From NCBI RefSeq assembly GCF_030656345.1, contig NZ_JAUSNR010000002.1, positions 248,001 to 312,000 of the forward strand: a DNA stretch of 64,000 nucleotides, given 5' to 3'. The notes under the pieces were generated by a model that searched no databases, had not been told where the DNA came from, and saw nothing but the letters and a program-made list of their open reading frames with translations. Made by a program: the position numbers and the translations under genes. Each line of letters opens with the position of its first letter. The first letter of the stretch is position 1. This stretch comes from Pseudotabrizicola sp. Lineage in GTDB: Bacteria; Pseudomonadota; Alphaproteobacteria; Rhodobacterales; Rhodobacteraceae. Shown here one piece after another: positions 55,072 to 64,000 of this stretch.

Positions 55072-56946
55072 GTGAGCGACGAAAACCCGCAGACCGAGGT
55101 CGTAGCCACCGGGCAGGCGGTGATTCAGGGCTATCTGAAGACTCTGGATGCCTCGCCCGGCGTGTACCGCATGCTGAACCCCAAGGGCGAGGTCCTGTAT
55201 GTCGGCAAGGCGCGCAACCTCAAAGCGCGGGTGTCGAATTATGCACGCGGCACTGGGCATTCAGCCCGGATCGCGCGGATGATATTCGAGACCGCCAGCA
55301 TGATGTTCCTGACCACCCGCACCGAGGTGGAGGCGCTGCTGCTGGAGCAGAACCTGATCAAGCAGCTGAAGCCGCGCTACAACGTGCTGATGCGGGATGA
55401 CAAAAGTTTCCCCAACATTCTGATTTCCAAAACCCATGCCTATCCGCAGTTGAAAAAGCACCGTGGGAAGAAGACGGAAAAGGGTGCATATTTTGGCCCC
55501 TTTGCCAGTGCGGGCGCGGTGAACCGGACGTTGAACCAGTTGCAGAAGGTTTTTTTGCTGCGCAATTGTACTGACGCGATGTTTGAATCGCGCACCCGGC
55601 CCTGCCTGCAATACCAGATCAAACGCTGCGCTGCGCCCTGTGTCGGCAAGGTGTCGGGTGAGGGATATGCCCAGTTGGTGGCCGATGCCGAACGGTTCCT
55701 GCAAGGCAAGACGACCACGGTGCAGGCCAATCTGGCGGGTGAGATGGCCCGTGCGTCAGAGGAGATGGAGTTTGAACGCGCCGCCGCCCTGCGCGACCGC
55801 ATCCGGGCGCTGACGCAGGTGCAGCAGACGCAAGGCATCAACCCGCGCGGCGTGGCCGAAGCGGACATCGTGGCGCTGCATCTGGAGGGTGGGCAGGCCT
55901 GCGTGCAGGTGTTTTTCATCCGCGCCAACCAAAGCTGGGGCAACCGCGACTTTTACCCCCGCACCGGGGCGGGGGCCGAGGAGGCGGAGATTTTAACCGC
56001 GTTCCTGACCCAGTTCTACGATGACAAGGACCCGCCCCGGCTGATCCTGCTGTCGCACGCGGTCGAGGACGAGGATCTGGTGGTGCAGGCGCTGTCAGAT
56101 CGCGCCGGTCGCAAGGTTGAGCTGGCGGTACCGTTGCGCGGTGAAAAGGCCGAGCTGGTGGAAAACGCCACCCGCAACGCACGCGAAAGTCTGGCCCGCA
56201 AGATGGCCGAGGGAGCCACGCAGAACAAGCTGCTGGCCGGGCTGGCGGAGGCGTTCGATCTGGATGCACCGCCCACGCGCATCGAGATCTACGACAACGC
56301 GCATATTCAGGGCTCTGATGCGGTGGGTGGCATGGTGGTTGCCGGGCCGGAAGGGTTTGTGAAATCGCAGTACCGCAAGTTCAACATCAAATCGGCGGCG
56401 GGGGCGAACTCGGATGACTTCGGCATGATGAAAGAGGTGCTGACCCGGCGGTTCGAGCGGCTGATCAAGGAAGACCCCGACCGCAAATCCGACATGTGGC
56501 CTGACCTGTTGCTGATCGACGGCGGGGCGGGGCAGGTGTCAGCCGTGGGCGAGATCATGGCCGAGCTGGGGGTCGATGATGTGCCATTCATCGGCGTGGC
56601 CAAGGGGATCGACCGTGACGCGGGCAAAGAGGAATTTCACCGCCCCGGCGTGCGGCCCTTTGCCCTGCAGCGCAATGACCCGGTGCTATATTTCGTGCAG
56701 CGCCTGCGCGATGAGGCGCACCGCTGGGCCAACGGCGCACATGTGGCCAAACGGGCCAAGCAGGTGGGGGTGACGCCGCTGGATGATATTCCGGGCGTCG
56801 GGGCCACCCGCAAACGGGCGTTGCTGGCGCATTTTGGCAGTGCAAAGGCGGTGTCGCGGGCCGGAGTGTCGGACTTGACGGCGGTGGACGGCATATCCGA
56901 GGCGATGGCGCAGGTGATCTACGACACGTTCAACGCACGCGGCTAA
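55072..56946 (+). CDS. uvrC: Excinuclease ABC subunit C
   Basis: Nucleotide excision repair nuclease of 624 aa. It has an N-terminal GIY-YIG domain ([30 protein letters not shown]), UvrB-contacting UVR motif ([23 protein letters not shown]), an RNase H-like 5'-incision domain ([23 protein letters not shown]-type, here [25 protein letters not shown]) and C-terminal HhH repeats ([21 protein letters not shown]). The start is GTG 55072, with AGGGGG 7 nt upstream. The 3' end overlaps the convergent YcaQ-like gene by 17 nt. Confidence 0.97.
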   Translation: MSDENPQTEVVATGQAVIQGYLKTLDASPGVYRMLNPKGEVLYVGKARNLKARVSNYARGTGHSARIARMIFETASMMFLTTRTEVEALLLEQNLIKQLKPRYNVLMRDDKSFPNILISKTHAYPQLKKHRGKKTEKGAYFGPFASAGAVNRTLNQLQKVFLLRNCTDAMFESRTRPCLQYQIKRCAAPCVGKVSGEGYAQLVADAERFLQGKTTTVQANLAGEMARASEEMEFERAAALRDRIRALTQVQQTQGINPRGVAEADIVALHLEGGQACVQVFFIRANQSWGNRDFYPRTGAGAEEAEILTAFLTQFYDDKDPPRLILLSHAVEDEDLVVQALSDRAGRKVELAVPLRGEKAELVENATRNARESLARKMAEGATQNKLLAGLAEAFDLDAPPTRIEIYDNAHIQGSDAVGGMVVAGPEGFVKSQYRKFNIKSAAGANSDDFGMMKEVLTRRFERLIKEDPDRKSDMWPDLLLIDGGAGQVSAVGEIMAELGVDDVPFIGVAKGIDRDAGKEEFHRPGVRPFALQRNDPVLYFVQRLRDEAHRWANGAHVAKRAKQVGVTPLDDIPGVGATRKRALLAHFGSAKAVSRAGVSDLTAVDGISEAMAQVIYDTFNARG

Positions 56947-58141
56947 GCGGCTCGCGCTGCCAGTCGGGGGCGTAATCGCAGGTGGTGCCACTGGCAAGGG
57001 CGGCCAGCCGGTCCAGCTCGCGTTCCAGTCTGGCAAGCCGGGCCTTGGTCAGCCGGATGCCCGGTTCCGGCCAGAAGGCGCGGATGCGCAGGGTGGCGCT
57101 GCTGCGGTCTGCCTTTGCGTCGATGCGGCCGATCAGTGTCGTGCCTTCCAGAACTGGAAAGACGTAATAGCCGTATTGGCGCTTTGGTTCGGGTACGAAC
57201 ACCTCAATCCGGTAGTGAAAGCCGAACAGACGTTCGATCCGCGCCCGGTCACGCAGGGCGGGGTCAAAGGGCGACAGGATGCGCAACCCGGCGGGGGTGT
57301 CGGGCAGGGCCTGCACGCGTGCCGCCAGATCGGGGCGGGCGAGGGCGGGGCGCGGGCTGCCATCGGCCTGTTCAACGGCAATGCGGATCAGCCGACCGGC
57401 GGCGATTTCCGCCCGCACCCAATCCTGCACCGCCGCTTTGTCAACGGCATGCCAGTACCGGGCGATTTCCGTCTCGTCGGCAAAGCCGAGGTTGGCAAGC
57501 GCGGTGGCGCAGGCCCAGTCGCAATGCTGTCGGGGCGAGGTTTCGGTGCGGTAAATCTCTGCCGGGATGACATTTTCGGTCAGGTCATAGACCTTGCGGA
57601 AGGCATCGCGGCGGGTGACGGCGATCTGCCCGGTGCGCCAGAGCCATTCCAGCGCGGTTTTGGACGGGTGCCAGTCCCACCAGCCGCCTTTGCCGCGCTC
57701 TTCCCCGATACCCACATCGCTGCTGCTGACCGGGCCATGCGCGGCGATATGGTTCAGAATGGTGTCAAATTGTGCAGCGTACCCGTCACGGAACCAGCGC
57801 TGCCAGTTGGCGTGCAGGCGGGTGGCGTCGCGGGCAAAGCGGTGCTTCCACTGTGGGAACAGGTCCATTGGGACAAGAGAGGCATCATGCGTCCAGTGTT
57901 CGAACAGGGCGCGGTCCCGTTCCAGCAGGGGTTTCAACGCCGGGGGGCGGTAGCTGTGTCGCCTTGCCCAGAGGATCATGTGATGCGCGCGTTCCACCGT
58001 GGTGATGCTGTCGACCTGTACAAAGCCGATCCGGTCGATCAGCCCCGACAGATGCGCGCCCTTGGCCGGGCCGCTGCGCGGTTCGGTCAGGGCGTGGTGG
58101 TGCAAGAACAGGTGGCGGGCGGTGGGGTTGGGCAGGTGCAT
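56930..58141 (-). CDS. YcaQ-like winged-helix DNA glycosylase (interstrand crosslink repair family)
   Basis: The protein has 403 aa. It begins [17 protein letters not shown] and carries the QxD catalytic motif of the HTH_42/AlkX-YcaQ family in [25 protein letters not shown]. Later family blocks are [39 protein letters not shown] and the C-terminal [41 protein letters not shown]. Characterised members unhook DNA interstrand crosslinks. It is convergent with uvrC, a functionally related repair gene, but on the opposite strand. Confidence 0.93.
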   Translation of the reverse strand: MHLPNPTARHLFLHHHALTEPRSGPAKGAHLSGLIDRIGFVQVDSITTVERAHHMILWARRHSYRPPALKPLLERDRALFEHWTHDASLVPMDLFPQWKHRFARDATRLHANWQRWFRDGYAAQFDTILNHIAAHGPVSSSDVGIGEERGKGGWWDWHPSKTALEWLWRTGQIAVTRRDAFRKVYDLTENVIPAEIYRTETSPRQHCDWACATALANLGFADETEIARYWHAVDKAAVQDWVRAEIAAGRLIRIAVEQADGSPRPALARPDLAARVQALPDTPAGLRILSPFDPALRDRARIERLFGFHYRIEVFVPEPKRQYGYYVFPVLEGTTLIGRIDAKADRSSATLRIRAFWPEPGIRLTKARLARLERELDRLAALASGTTCDYAPDWQREPLSRVR

Positions 58142-58172
58142 GGCGTCAGAAAACGCCGGGTGGCCGGTGCGG

Positions 58173-58607
58173 TCAATGAGGATTCGTATGCACCCGAAGT
58201 TGCCAGGCTTGCGAATGGCCGGGGAAAGGGGCGTGAAATTTGCGCAACAGTGCAGAATAGCTGTGGCCGAGTTCAGAGCCTTTGCAGAGCCGTTCGCCTT
58301 GCGGATGGGTGATCAGCACCAGCCCGCCGCCGGATTCTGCCAGACGATAACCCTTGGCAATCAGGCGCGATTGCAGATCTTGCCAGCCCTGCGCATAGGC
58401 AAAATCATTAGCGAGGAGCGCCCGCAAGGGAGCGACGAGCCGCTCATCCGCCCTGACGGGCGTCTTCGCTGAGGCGCGGCGGCGCAATTCACGCTCCACC
58501 GCGTCGCGGATCAGCTGGCCCGGCGTCACATAATCCTGTTCGGCCAGCCGCTTCAGTGCCGCGACAGTGGCGAGGGGCAGTTTCAGTGTTAGGTCTTTGG
58601 TGTCCAT
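58173..58607 (-). CDS. Ribbon-helix-helix protein with relaxase-like C-terminal region
   Basis: The protein has 144 aa (ATG 58607; an ATG at 58628 would add 7). The N-terminal ~45 residues (DLTLKLPLATVAALKRLAEQDYVTPGQLIRDAVEREL) form a CopG/Arc-type DNA-binding fold. The C-terminal half (YAQGWQDLQSRLIAKGYRLAESGGGLVLITHPQGERLCKGSELG) resembles, by eye, the small domain following the nuclease in MobA/VirD2-type relaxases. There is no conjugation gene nearby. It lies 31 nt upstream of the YcaQ-like gene on the same strand and is probably a chromosomal regulator. Confidence 0.75.
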   Translation of the reverse strand: MDTKDLTLKLPLATVAALKRLAEQDYVTPGQLIRDAVERELRRRASAKTPVRADERLVAPLRALLANDFAYAQGWQDLQSRLIAKGYRLAESGGGLVLITHPQGERLCKGSELGHSYSALLRKFHAPFPGHSQAWQLRVHTNPH

Positions 58608-58650
58608 GCGCCGAGTTTCCCAGCACATGGTTAAGGTGGGGTTAAGCCCC

Positions 58651-59697
58651 TCAGGCCGCCTGAGCCGCCCGGGCCTGATGCGCTTCGCGGAAGGTGACCA
58701 GACGGCGGCCTGCTTCGTCCCACAGGTGCAGGCGGGCGCAGGACAGGCTTTCGCGCAGGGTCAGCACCTGGGCTTCGGCCAGCACCGGATAATCGCGCAA
58801 GATCTCGGACAGGCGGTAGAACGGGATGCGGCTGTACAGGTGATGCACATGGTGGATGCCGATATTCGCGGTCATCCAGCGCAGGGGCTGCGGGAGTTTG
58901 TAGTGTGAGCTGCCCAGCAGCGCCGCATCATGCATCTGCCAGTCGGCTTCGTTGTCCCAATAGGTGTCTTCGAACTGATGCTGCACAAAGAACAGCCAGA
59001 CCCCGATGGTGGCAGCAGCGACGACAGTTGGAAAGAAGATCACCACCGGAAGCTGCCAGCCGCCCAACAGGTACAACCCGGTGATCAACCCGGCCAGCAC
59101 CAGATTGGTGCCCATGGCCGACAGCCAGTAGCGCCAGCCTGCGGTCATCAGACCCAGTGGCAGGCGGTATTCCAGAATGAACAGATAGGCGGGGCCGATG
59201 CCGAACATCACGATCGGATGGCGATAGGCCCGGTACAGAAGGCGGCCAAGCCAGCTGCGCTGGTTGTATTCGTCAATCGTCAGCGTCATCACGTCACCGA
59301 TGCCGCGCCGGTCCAGATTGCCGGCATGGGCGTGGTGAATTGAGTGCGTGCGCTTCCACACCGTATAGGGCGTCAGCGTCAGCACGCCGATGGCGCGGCC
59401 AACCCAGTCATTCACCTCGCGATTGGCAAAGAACGACTGATGGCCGCAATCATGCTGGATCAGGAACAGCCGCACCAGCCAGAAGCCGTTCAGCACGGCA
59501 ATGGCGAGCGCCAGCCAGGGGCTGACCGACAGCGCCGCCCAGGCTGCGGCCCAGAAGGCCAGAAATCCGGCCAGCGTGACCGCCAGTTCAAACAGCGAAC
59601 GCTTGGTCGAAGGATCGCGGTATTTGGCCAGCAACGGCACCCATTTTCTGGCGCTCGCCTCTTGGGCTTGCGCCAGGTCGTTCTGCATCATCGTCAT
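58651..59697 (-). CDS. Membrane fatty acid desaturase
   Basis: Di-iron integral-membrane desaturase of 348 aa. The three His boxes are HDCGHQ (~88-93), HSIHH (~125-129) and IHHVHH (~295-300), separated by hydrophobic helices (LAGFLAFWAAAWAALSV, LIPVVIFFPTVVAA-like). The order and spacing match omega-6/delta-type acyl-lipid desaturases of alphaproteobacteria. It introduces a double bond into membrane acyl chains; regiochemistry is not deducible. It stands as a single gene between the ribbon-helix-helix gene and rlmN. Confidence 0.93.
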   Translation of the reverse strand: MTMMQNDLAQAQEASARKWVPLLAKYRDPSTKRSLFELAVTLAGFLAFWAAAWAALSVSPWLALAIAVLNGFWLVRLFLIQHDCGHQSFFANREVNDWVGRAIGVLTLTPYTVWKRTHSIHHAHAGNLDRRGIGDVMTLTIDEYNQRSWLGRLLYRAYRHPIVMFGIGPAYLFILEYRLPLGLMTAGWRYWLSAMGTNLVLAGLITGLYLLGGWQLPVVIFFPTVVAAATIGVWLFFVQHQFEDTYWDNEADWQMHDAALLGSSHYKLPQPLRWMTANIGIHHVHHLYSRIPFYRLSEILRDYPVLAEAQVLTLRESLSCARLHLWDEAGRRLVTFREAHQARAAQAA

Positions 59698-59841
59698 TCA
59701 GGGGCCTTTGCGGCTTGTCGTTCGGGTGTCTTTACAGATCCGGACCGTAGCGGAACGGTCCCGGACTGGTATGTCGGGTAACACAAATATGCTACAGAAA
59801 TTTGCACAACAGCGGGAACGCGGCAATTTGCCCACCCGGCG

Positions 59842-61041
59842 TTATCCATGCGCAAGACCCGCCTCGGCCGCGATGGCGCGTGACGATTTGCGGGCGCGTT
59901 CGGTCGCTGATTTCAGCTGGCCGCAGGCGGCCATGATATCTTCACCGCGCGGGGTGCGGATCGGGCTGGCGTAGCCGGCCTGATAGATGATGTCGGCAAA
60001 GGCATGGATGCGGTTGCCGCTGGACCGTTTGTAGGGCGCGCCGGGCCATTCGTTGAACGGGATCAGGTTGACCTTGGCCGGAATGCCGCGCAGCAGTTCG
60101 ACCAGTCGATGCGCGTCTTCCTTGGTGTCGTTCACCCCGTCCAGCATCACATATTCAAAGGTGATCCGTTCGGAATTCGACAGGCCCGGATAGTCGCGCA
60201 GCGCATCCAGCAGTGTGGCGATGTTCCAGCGTTTGTTGATCGGCACCAACTGGTCGCGCACCTCGTCAGTCGTGGCGTGGAACGACACCGCCAGCAGACA
60301 GCCGATTTCAGTCGCGGTGCGGGCGATTTCGGGCACGACACCGCTGGTGGACAGGGTGATGCGGCGGCGGCCAAGGGCAATGCCTTCGTTGTCCATCACC
60401 ACTTTCATCGCGTCGCGGACGTTGTCGAAGTTGTACAGAGGCTCGCCCATACCCATCAGAACGATATTGCTGATCAGCCGGATCTCATTCTTGGGGTCGC
60501 CCTGCACCGGCCATTCGCCCAGATCGTCGCGCGCCAGCATGACCTGACCGACAATTTCGCCCGCCGTCAGGTTGCGCACCAGTTTCTGGGTGCCGGTGTG
60601 GCAGAACGAACAGGTCAGCGTGCAACCGACCTGAGAGCTGATGCACAGCGTGCCACGGTCGGTTTCGGGGATGTAGACCACCTCTACCTCGTGCCCGCCC
60701 GCGATGCGCACCAGATATTTGCGGGTGCCATCGGTAGAGACCTGTTTGCTGACCACCTCGGGCAGCTCGATCGTGAAGTGGTCGGCCAGCAGGGCGCGGT
60801 AGTCTTTCGCCAGATTGGTCATCTGCGCAAAATCGCGCACGCCCCAGTGGTAGACCCATTGCCAGATCTGCCCCAGCCGCATTTTCGTCTGCTTTTCCGG
60901 GGTGCCTGCCGCGATCAGCGCGTCGCGCAGCTGGTCGCGGGTCAGGCCGATGATATTGGTCAGCCCCCCCTCGGGCAGCTTGCGCGGCAGGGTCAGCACA
61001 TCCTGAGTGATCGGGGCAGTCGGGGTCATCGGCGTTTCCAT
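59842..61041 (-). CDS. rlmN: 23S rRNA (A2503)-C2 / tRNA (A37)-C2 methyltransferase, radical SAM
   Basis: The protein has 399 aa from ATG 61041 ([10 protein letters not shown]; 61029 is also possible). It contains the radical SAM cluster CTLTCSFC (CxxxCxxC) after [10 protein letters not shown], then [36 protein letters not shown] and [10 protein letters not shown]. The methyl-carrying Cys lies in the C-terminal region ([15 protein letters not shown]). RlmN methylates A2503 of 23S rRNA and A37 of some tRNAs. Upstream in-frame codons to 61095 lack family similarity. Confidence 0.96.
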   Translation of the reverse strand: METPMTPTAPITQDVLTLPRKLPEGGLTNIIGLTRDQLRDALIAAGTPEKQTKMRLGQIWQWVYHWGVRDFAQMTNLAKDYRALLADHFTIELPEVVSKQVSTDGTRKYLVRIAGGHEVEVVYIPETDRGTLCISSQVGCTLTCSFCHTGTQKLVRNLTAGEIVGQVMLARDDLGEWPVQGDPKNEIRLISNIVLMGMGEPLYNFDNVRDAMKVVMDNEGIALGRRRITLSTSGVVPEIARTATEIGCLLAVSFHATTDEVRDQLVPINKRWNIATLLDALRDYPGLSNSERITFEYVMLDGVNDTKEDAHRLVELLRGIPAKVNLIPFNEWPGAPYKRSSGNRIHAFADIIYQAGYASPIRTPRGEDIMAACGQLKSATERARKSSRAIAAEAGLAHG

Positions 61042-61146
61042 TGGCGGGCTAAGGCATTCATATAGGGGATTCGGTGCCAAAACGGAACCGGGCAAACGAA
61101 ACCGTGCGATTCAGCACACCGGACCGTTGGGGCGGGAAACGCAAAA

Positions 61147-61167
61147 CGCCCCGGGGTGGCCGGGGCG
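61147..61167 (-). terminator. Intrinsic terminator of the IalB-family gene
   Basis: On the minus strand CGCCCCGG-CCACC-CCGGGGCG is followed by TTTTGCGTTTC. It lies 25 nt beyond the IalB stop and before rlmN, so it should end the IalB transcript. Confidence 0.8.
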
Positions 61168-61191
61168 CCGTGTCTTTCCTGAGCCCGGGGC

Positions 61192-61716
61192 TTATTTGCA
61201 GCGGGTTTCAGCCTCTGTCATGGCGGCGGTAAAGCCGCGCAGGCTGAAGGTATCCTGGGTCTGGGTGCCGCGCCCGGATGCGCCGGTGATCACCGCAGTG
61301 GCCCCGCGCTTCATCGCGGTGAGCAGGGCACCGTCGGCCTCGGCGCTTGCGGGCCAGGCCCATTCGCCATCGGCAAACAGATCATAGCTTTGCCCGTCGA
61401 TCACGACTTTGACGGTCGAGCCGTTGGCAAAGGGGTAGCCGCCGGTGAACGACACTTCGCCGCGCGCACCTGCGCCCGGACGGAAGGTCACGAACAAAAG
61501 GATATCGCCCCGGCGCACGGAAACCGCCTGGCCATCACGGCTGTTCACGGTTTCCTTCGGGCTGGACACGCCCCAGCATTCCTTGGGATTTTCTTCTGTA
61601 AACACGCTCCAGTCCGTGAGGGTGGCGACGCGGTTCGTCGATTCTTGCGCGAAGGTGGACGATGCGGCCAGGGCCATGGCAACGCCAAGTGCGGTGCGCA
61701 CGAAGATGGATGTCAT
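61192..61716 (-). CDS. Invasion-associated locus B (IalB) family protein
   Basis: Exported protein of 174 aa: signal peptide MTSIFVRTALGVAMALAASSTFA|QE, then WSVFTEENPKECWGVSSPKETVNSRDG, VRRGDILLFVTFRPGAGARGEVSFTGGYPF, and a C-terminal Cys (ETRC). The order Trp...Cys-Trp...Gly-Tyr-Pro-Phe matches IalB-type periplasmic proteins, first linked to erythrocyte invasion in Bartonella but widespread and of unknown role in free-living alphaproteobacteria. The start is ATG 61716, with GGAGGCTG upstream. It is divergent from the asparaginase gene. Confidence 0.9.
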   Translation of the reverse strand: MTSIFVRTALGVAMALAASSTFAQESTNRVATLTDWSVFTEENPKECWGVSSPKETVNSRDGQAVSVRRGDILLFVTFRPGAGARGEVSFTGGYPFANGSTVKVVIDGQSYDLFADGEWAWPASAEADGALLTAMKRGATAVITGASGRGTQTQDTFSLRGFTAAMTEAETRCK

Positions 61717-61890
61717 AATGTTACAGCCTCCAAGCTGTCCTTTGCCTCTGCCCCTCCGCCGCCGTTTTTGTGATACGGCTTTTCCTGTGGCATGGGGGCG
61801 TTCAACCCGATATCCCACCCATAACGCAAAAAGGCCAATCCGCGAAAGCCCCATGGGCAACAAATCGCGCATCTGTGAGGGGGGACGCTG

Positions 61891-62902
61891 ATGAAAAACG
61901 CGGTGCCGATGGTAGAGCTGTGGCGCGGCGGGCGGCTGGAAAGCTGCCACGCAGGTCATGCGGTGATCTGGGATGAGGGCGGCGTGCGGGAAAGCTGGGG
62001 CGATCCGGCGACCATCATCTTCCCCCGGTCGTCGTGCAAGATGATTCAGGCGCTGCCCTATGATTCAGGCGCTGCCCTTGGTCGAAAGTGGTGCCGCAGA
62101 TGCGGCAGGTCTGACCGACCGGCATCTGGCGCTGTCCTGCGCCAGCCATCAGGGTGCGGCTTTGCATGTGGGGATGACCGGGCAATGGCTGGCGGAGCTG
62201 GGTCTTGCCGAGGCGGATCTGCGCTGCGGGTCGCACGAACCCTATGACCGCGAAGAGCGCAACCGGCTGATCCGCGCGGACGACCCGCCCTGCCAGTTGC
62301 ACAACAATTGCTCGGGCAAGCATTGCGGTTTTCTGACCGCCACGCAGTACATGAAAGCCGGGCCGGAGTATGTGGAGATTGACCATCCGCTGCAACGCGC
62401 GATCAAGGCCGCAACCGAAGAGGTGACGGGTGAATCCGTGGCGGGCTACGGTATCGACGGCTGTTCGGCCCCCAATTTTGCGATGTCTTTGGCGGGTCTG
62501 GCGCGGGCGATGCAGGGCTTTGCCGCTGCGCGCGACAGTGGCGATGCGCGGCAGCGGGCCATGGCCCGGCTGCGCGACGCGATGGCGGCGCATCCTGAAA
62601 TGGTGGCGGGCGAAGGCCGGGCCTGCACCGAACTGATGCGGGCCATGGGCGGGCGCGTGTCGATCAAGACCGGGGCCGAGGCGGTGTTTGTCGCGATGAT
62701 CCCTGAGCAAAAGATCGGCATTGCGTTGAAGATCGCCGACGGGGCCACCCGCGCATCCGAGGCGGCGGTGGTGGCGCTTCTGGTGCGGCTGGGGGTGCTG
62801 GCGGCAGATCATCCGATGGCACAAAAGCGGCTGCCCGGCGTGCAGAAGAACTGGCGCGGGCTGGAAACCGGCGAGGTCCGGCTGGCGGCTGGATTTACCT
62901 GA
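61891..62902 (+). pseudogene. Rhizobium-type L-asparaginase (asparaginase II family), broken by a 19-bp tandem duplication
   Basis: From the ATG at 61891 the first 50 codons encode the asparaginase N-terminus, including the catalytic SxxK pair (Ser47-x-x-Lys50 in RSSCK). An exact 19-bp duplication then shifts frame, so this reading drifts into unrelated residues and stops at 62247. The correct frame resumes in the second copy and runs intact to 62902, with SCASHQG, the zinc-type NNCSGKH and DGCSAPN motifs. Removing one copy restores a ~330-aa enzyme with all the hallmarks of R. etli asparaginase II. An ATG in the second copy (62060) could start a 280-aa fragment, but that lacks the N-terminal Ser/Lys pair. 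It may be a recent or reversible mutation, or an assembly error. Confidence 0.9.
62041..62078 (+). repeat. 19-bp perfect tandem duplication in the asparaginase gene
   Basis: The 19 bases at 62041-62059 (ATGATTCAGGCGCTGCCCT) are repeated exactly at 62060-62078. Each copy encodes MIQALP in one frame. 19 is not a multiple of 3, so the duplication causes a +1 frameshift. No other repeat of this kind was seen nearby. Confidence 0.97.
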
Positions 62903-62932
62903 CAGGCGCGGTGACCGGCACGGGCAACAAAA

Positions 62933-62961
62933 AAAGCCCCCGTCACGAAGACGGGGGCTTT
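62933..62961 (-). terminator. Strong intrinsic terminator, best read on the minus strand
   Basis: AAAGCCCCCGTC-ACGAA-GACGGGGGCTTT is a perfect 12-bp stem with a 5-nt loop. Read on the minus strand it is followed by seven consecutive T; on the plus strand by only TTTG. It lies 30 nt after the asparaginase reading frame, which it could also end, but its U-tract favours a minus-strand transcript. Confidence 0.88.
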
Positions 62962-63173
62962 GTGTCGCGGCGTGACGGTCCGGGGACCGGGCATCTGGGC
63001 GGGGGCAGTCAACACCCGATCCCCGGACTTTACTCACACAACGTAGGCTCTGTATCGCGGGGTGGTGTGGCGGCAATCGGGTCGGCCCGCGGCAGGGCCG
63101 GGGTCTTTTCATGGTGGAAGTGGGGCAGCGCATCCGGGCTTGATTTAAACGGCCCCGGCAGTAAGCTGATCGG
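62962..63173 (-). ncRNA. Candidate minus-strand small RNA ending at the 62.93-kb terminator
   Basis: No protein gene is convincing on either strand here. Read on the minus strand, the sequence contains a long hairpin (63028-63015 pairing with 62991-62978, 13 of 14 positions) and then runs into a perfect terminator with a 7-T tract. A structured transcript of roughly 100-240 nt is possible; its 5' end and promoter are not identifiable. It does not match SRP RNA, tmRNA or RNase P signatures I could recall. Confidence 0.4.
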
Positions 63174-63521
63174 ATGACGGTTCAACCCCCGAGCCACTAC
63201 CCCTTCACCACATCCCTGCCCGAGCAGGTGTGTTTCGACCGGCCGGAGTTGTCGGCGATTCTGGCGCTGTATGGCCGGATGGTGGCTTTGGGCGAATGGC
63301 GCGATTATGGCATTTCCACCCTGCGCGATTTCGCGGTGTTCGAGGTGTACCGGCGCACGGCCGAACAGCCGCTGTACCGGATCGAAAAGCGCCCGAAGCT
63401 GCGCGGCAAGCAGGGGATGTATGCGGTGGTGGGCATGGATGGTCATATCCTGCGGCGCGGCGGCGATCTGGCGCAGGTGCTGCGGGTGCTGGAACGCAAG
63501 CTGATCCGGCCGATAGACTGA
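63174..63521 (+). CDS. DUF2794 domain-containing protein
   Basis: Small protein of 115 aa covering the whole DUF2794 family: VCFDRPELSAILALYGRMVALGEWRDYGIS, then LRDFAVFEVYRRTAEQPLYRIEKRPKLRGKQGMYAVVGMDG and HILRRGGDLAQVLRVLERKL. The family is conserved in alphaproteobacteria and has no known function; it is soluble with a compact alpha/beta pattern. The start is ATG 63174. It is convergent with the NlpC/P60 gene. Confidence 0.93.
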   Translation: MTVQPPSHYPFTTSLPEQVCFDRPELSAILALYGRMVALGEWRDYGISTLRDFAVFEVYRRTAEQPLYRIEKRPKLRGKQGMYAVVGMDGHILRRGGDLAQVLRVLERKLIRPID

Positions 63522-63564
63522 CCGGGCGCTCCTCCGCTCTGTCCTGTTTACCGAAGATCGACCG

Positions 63565-64000
63565 TCAGGGAGAGATGAGACGTCGGCGCGCCGTCACCGG
63601 GCCGCCGTCCTGCGCCAGAATGCGGGCGATGGCACCGGCGATCGGCTCGTAGGCCACGGTCATCGTGTGGCCATTGGCATGAAGAATGCGCCGGGCATCC
63701 ACCACCCATGCGACATGTCCGGCCCAGAACATCAGGTCACCGCGCTGCACGGCCATGTTATCGGCCAGATCCTGACCCAAGGATTGCTGCTGGTCGCTGT
63801 CACCGGGGCAGGGCAGGCCGCAAGCCAACAGCGCCGCCTGCACCAGCCCGGAACAGTCGATCCCCGCTGCCGAGTTCCCGCCCCACAGATAGGGCGCGCC
63901 CAGAAAGGCTTCGGCCACCGCCACCGGATCATCCGGGCGGTCGTGCGTCCCGCGCAGATGGGCCAGCGGCACGAACCCCATCTGGGTTTCGGCAAAGCTG
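63565..64000 (-). CDS. NlpC/P60-family cell-wall peptidase (partial, N-terminus missing)
   Basis: The frame is open to the right edge (about 145 codons visible, coming in as SFAETQMGFVPLAHL). The visible C-terminal part is the NlpC/P60 domain: FLGAPYLWGGNSAAGIDCSGLVQAALLACG with the catalytic Cys, then GDLMFWAGHVAWVVD with the catalytic His, and ILHANGHTMTV with the third polar residue. The preceding MGFVPLAHL is typical of the SH3-like domain that normally comes first. It probably cleaves peptidoglycan stem peptides; the missing part would show any signal sequence. Confidence 0.92.
   Translation of the reverse strand, partial: SFAETQMGFVPLAHLRGTHDRPDDPVAVAEAFLGAPYLWGGNSAAGIDCSGLVQAALLACGLPCPGDSDQQQSLGQDLADNMAVQRGDLMFWAGHVAWVVDARRILHANGHTMTVAYEPIAGAIARILAQDGGPVTARRRLISP

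Noticed and set aside
63001-63060. RNase P RNA fragment (AAAGTCCGGGG on the minus strand)
   Set aside because: Only a short similarity to the P4 region; the rest of the conserved core is absent and the space is too small.
62911-63177. 88-codon plus-strand open frame
   Set aside because: It runs through a perfect terminator stem, has no family resemblance and no ribosome-binding site.

Overview
The window is GC-rich, densely coded chromosomal DNA of an alphaproteobacterium, most likely Rhodobacterales (Rhodobacter/Paracoccus-like). This rests on a xylF-xylH-xylG-xylB-xylA operon with a divergent ROK regulator, DUF2794 and IalB-type proteins, choice-of-anchor-L/Hint proteins, a perfect FNR/FnrL-type box and a small BLUF photoreceptor. 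No rRNA, tRNA, insertion sequence, phage or CRISPR array was seen.

Layout. 1-10.3 kb: minus-strand xylose uptake and catabolism operon. A vanadium haloperoxidase-like protein and a CRTAC1-like FG-GAP protein follow xylA with almost no spacing. A ROK repressor gene is divergent, and two inverted repeats lie in the shared promoter region. 10.5-16.2 kb: tamA-tamB (outer-membrane translocation). 16.2-29.9 kb: housekeeping and mixed genes: LOG protein, dapD, two tandem Hint proteins, dapE, GNAT, LLM flavoprotein, NYN nuclease, class III alcohol dehydrogenase, an I78-like lipoprotein, cytochrome c', a thioredoxin/Lon-N/Trm112 operon and an SGNH hydrolase.

29.9-52.6 kb is the most unusual part. It is an exopolysaccharide-type locus (GT4, Wzz/GumC, CpsD, GT2, WecG/TagA GT26, Wzy-like polymerase, second GT4) that runs without a break into a one-module type I PKS (KS-AT-KR-DH-ACP-TE), another GT2, an NRPS and a dedicated phosphopantetheinyl transferase. 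The NRPS has an N-terminal formyltransferase domain, a degenerate condensation-like stretch, an adenylation domain with a luciferase-like monooxygenase inserted between core motifs A4 and A5, and a carrier domain. Its specificity residues read as glycine. A BLUF photoreceptor and an FNR box sit inside the locus. I infer that it makes a small N-formylglycine-derived acyl unit, or glycolipid/polysaccharide decoration, whose structure I cannot deduce with certainty.

52.7-64 kb: small membrane proteins, an S49 peptidase, a pteridine-reductase-like SDR, uvrC, a YcaQ-like glycosylase, a ribbon-helix-helix protein, a fatty acid desaturase, rlmN, IalB, a Rhizobium-type L-asparaginase broken by an exact 19-bp tandem duplication, DUF2794 and a partial NlpC/P60 hydrolase. 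A strong terminator facing the minus strand at 62.93 kb has no minus-strand protein gene upstream of it, which suggests an unannotated small RNA.
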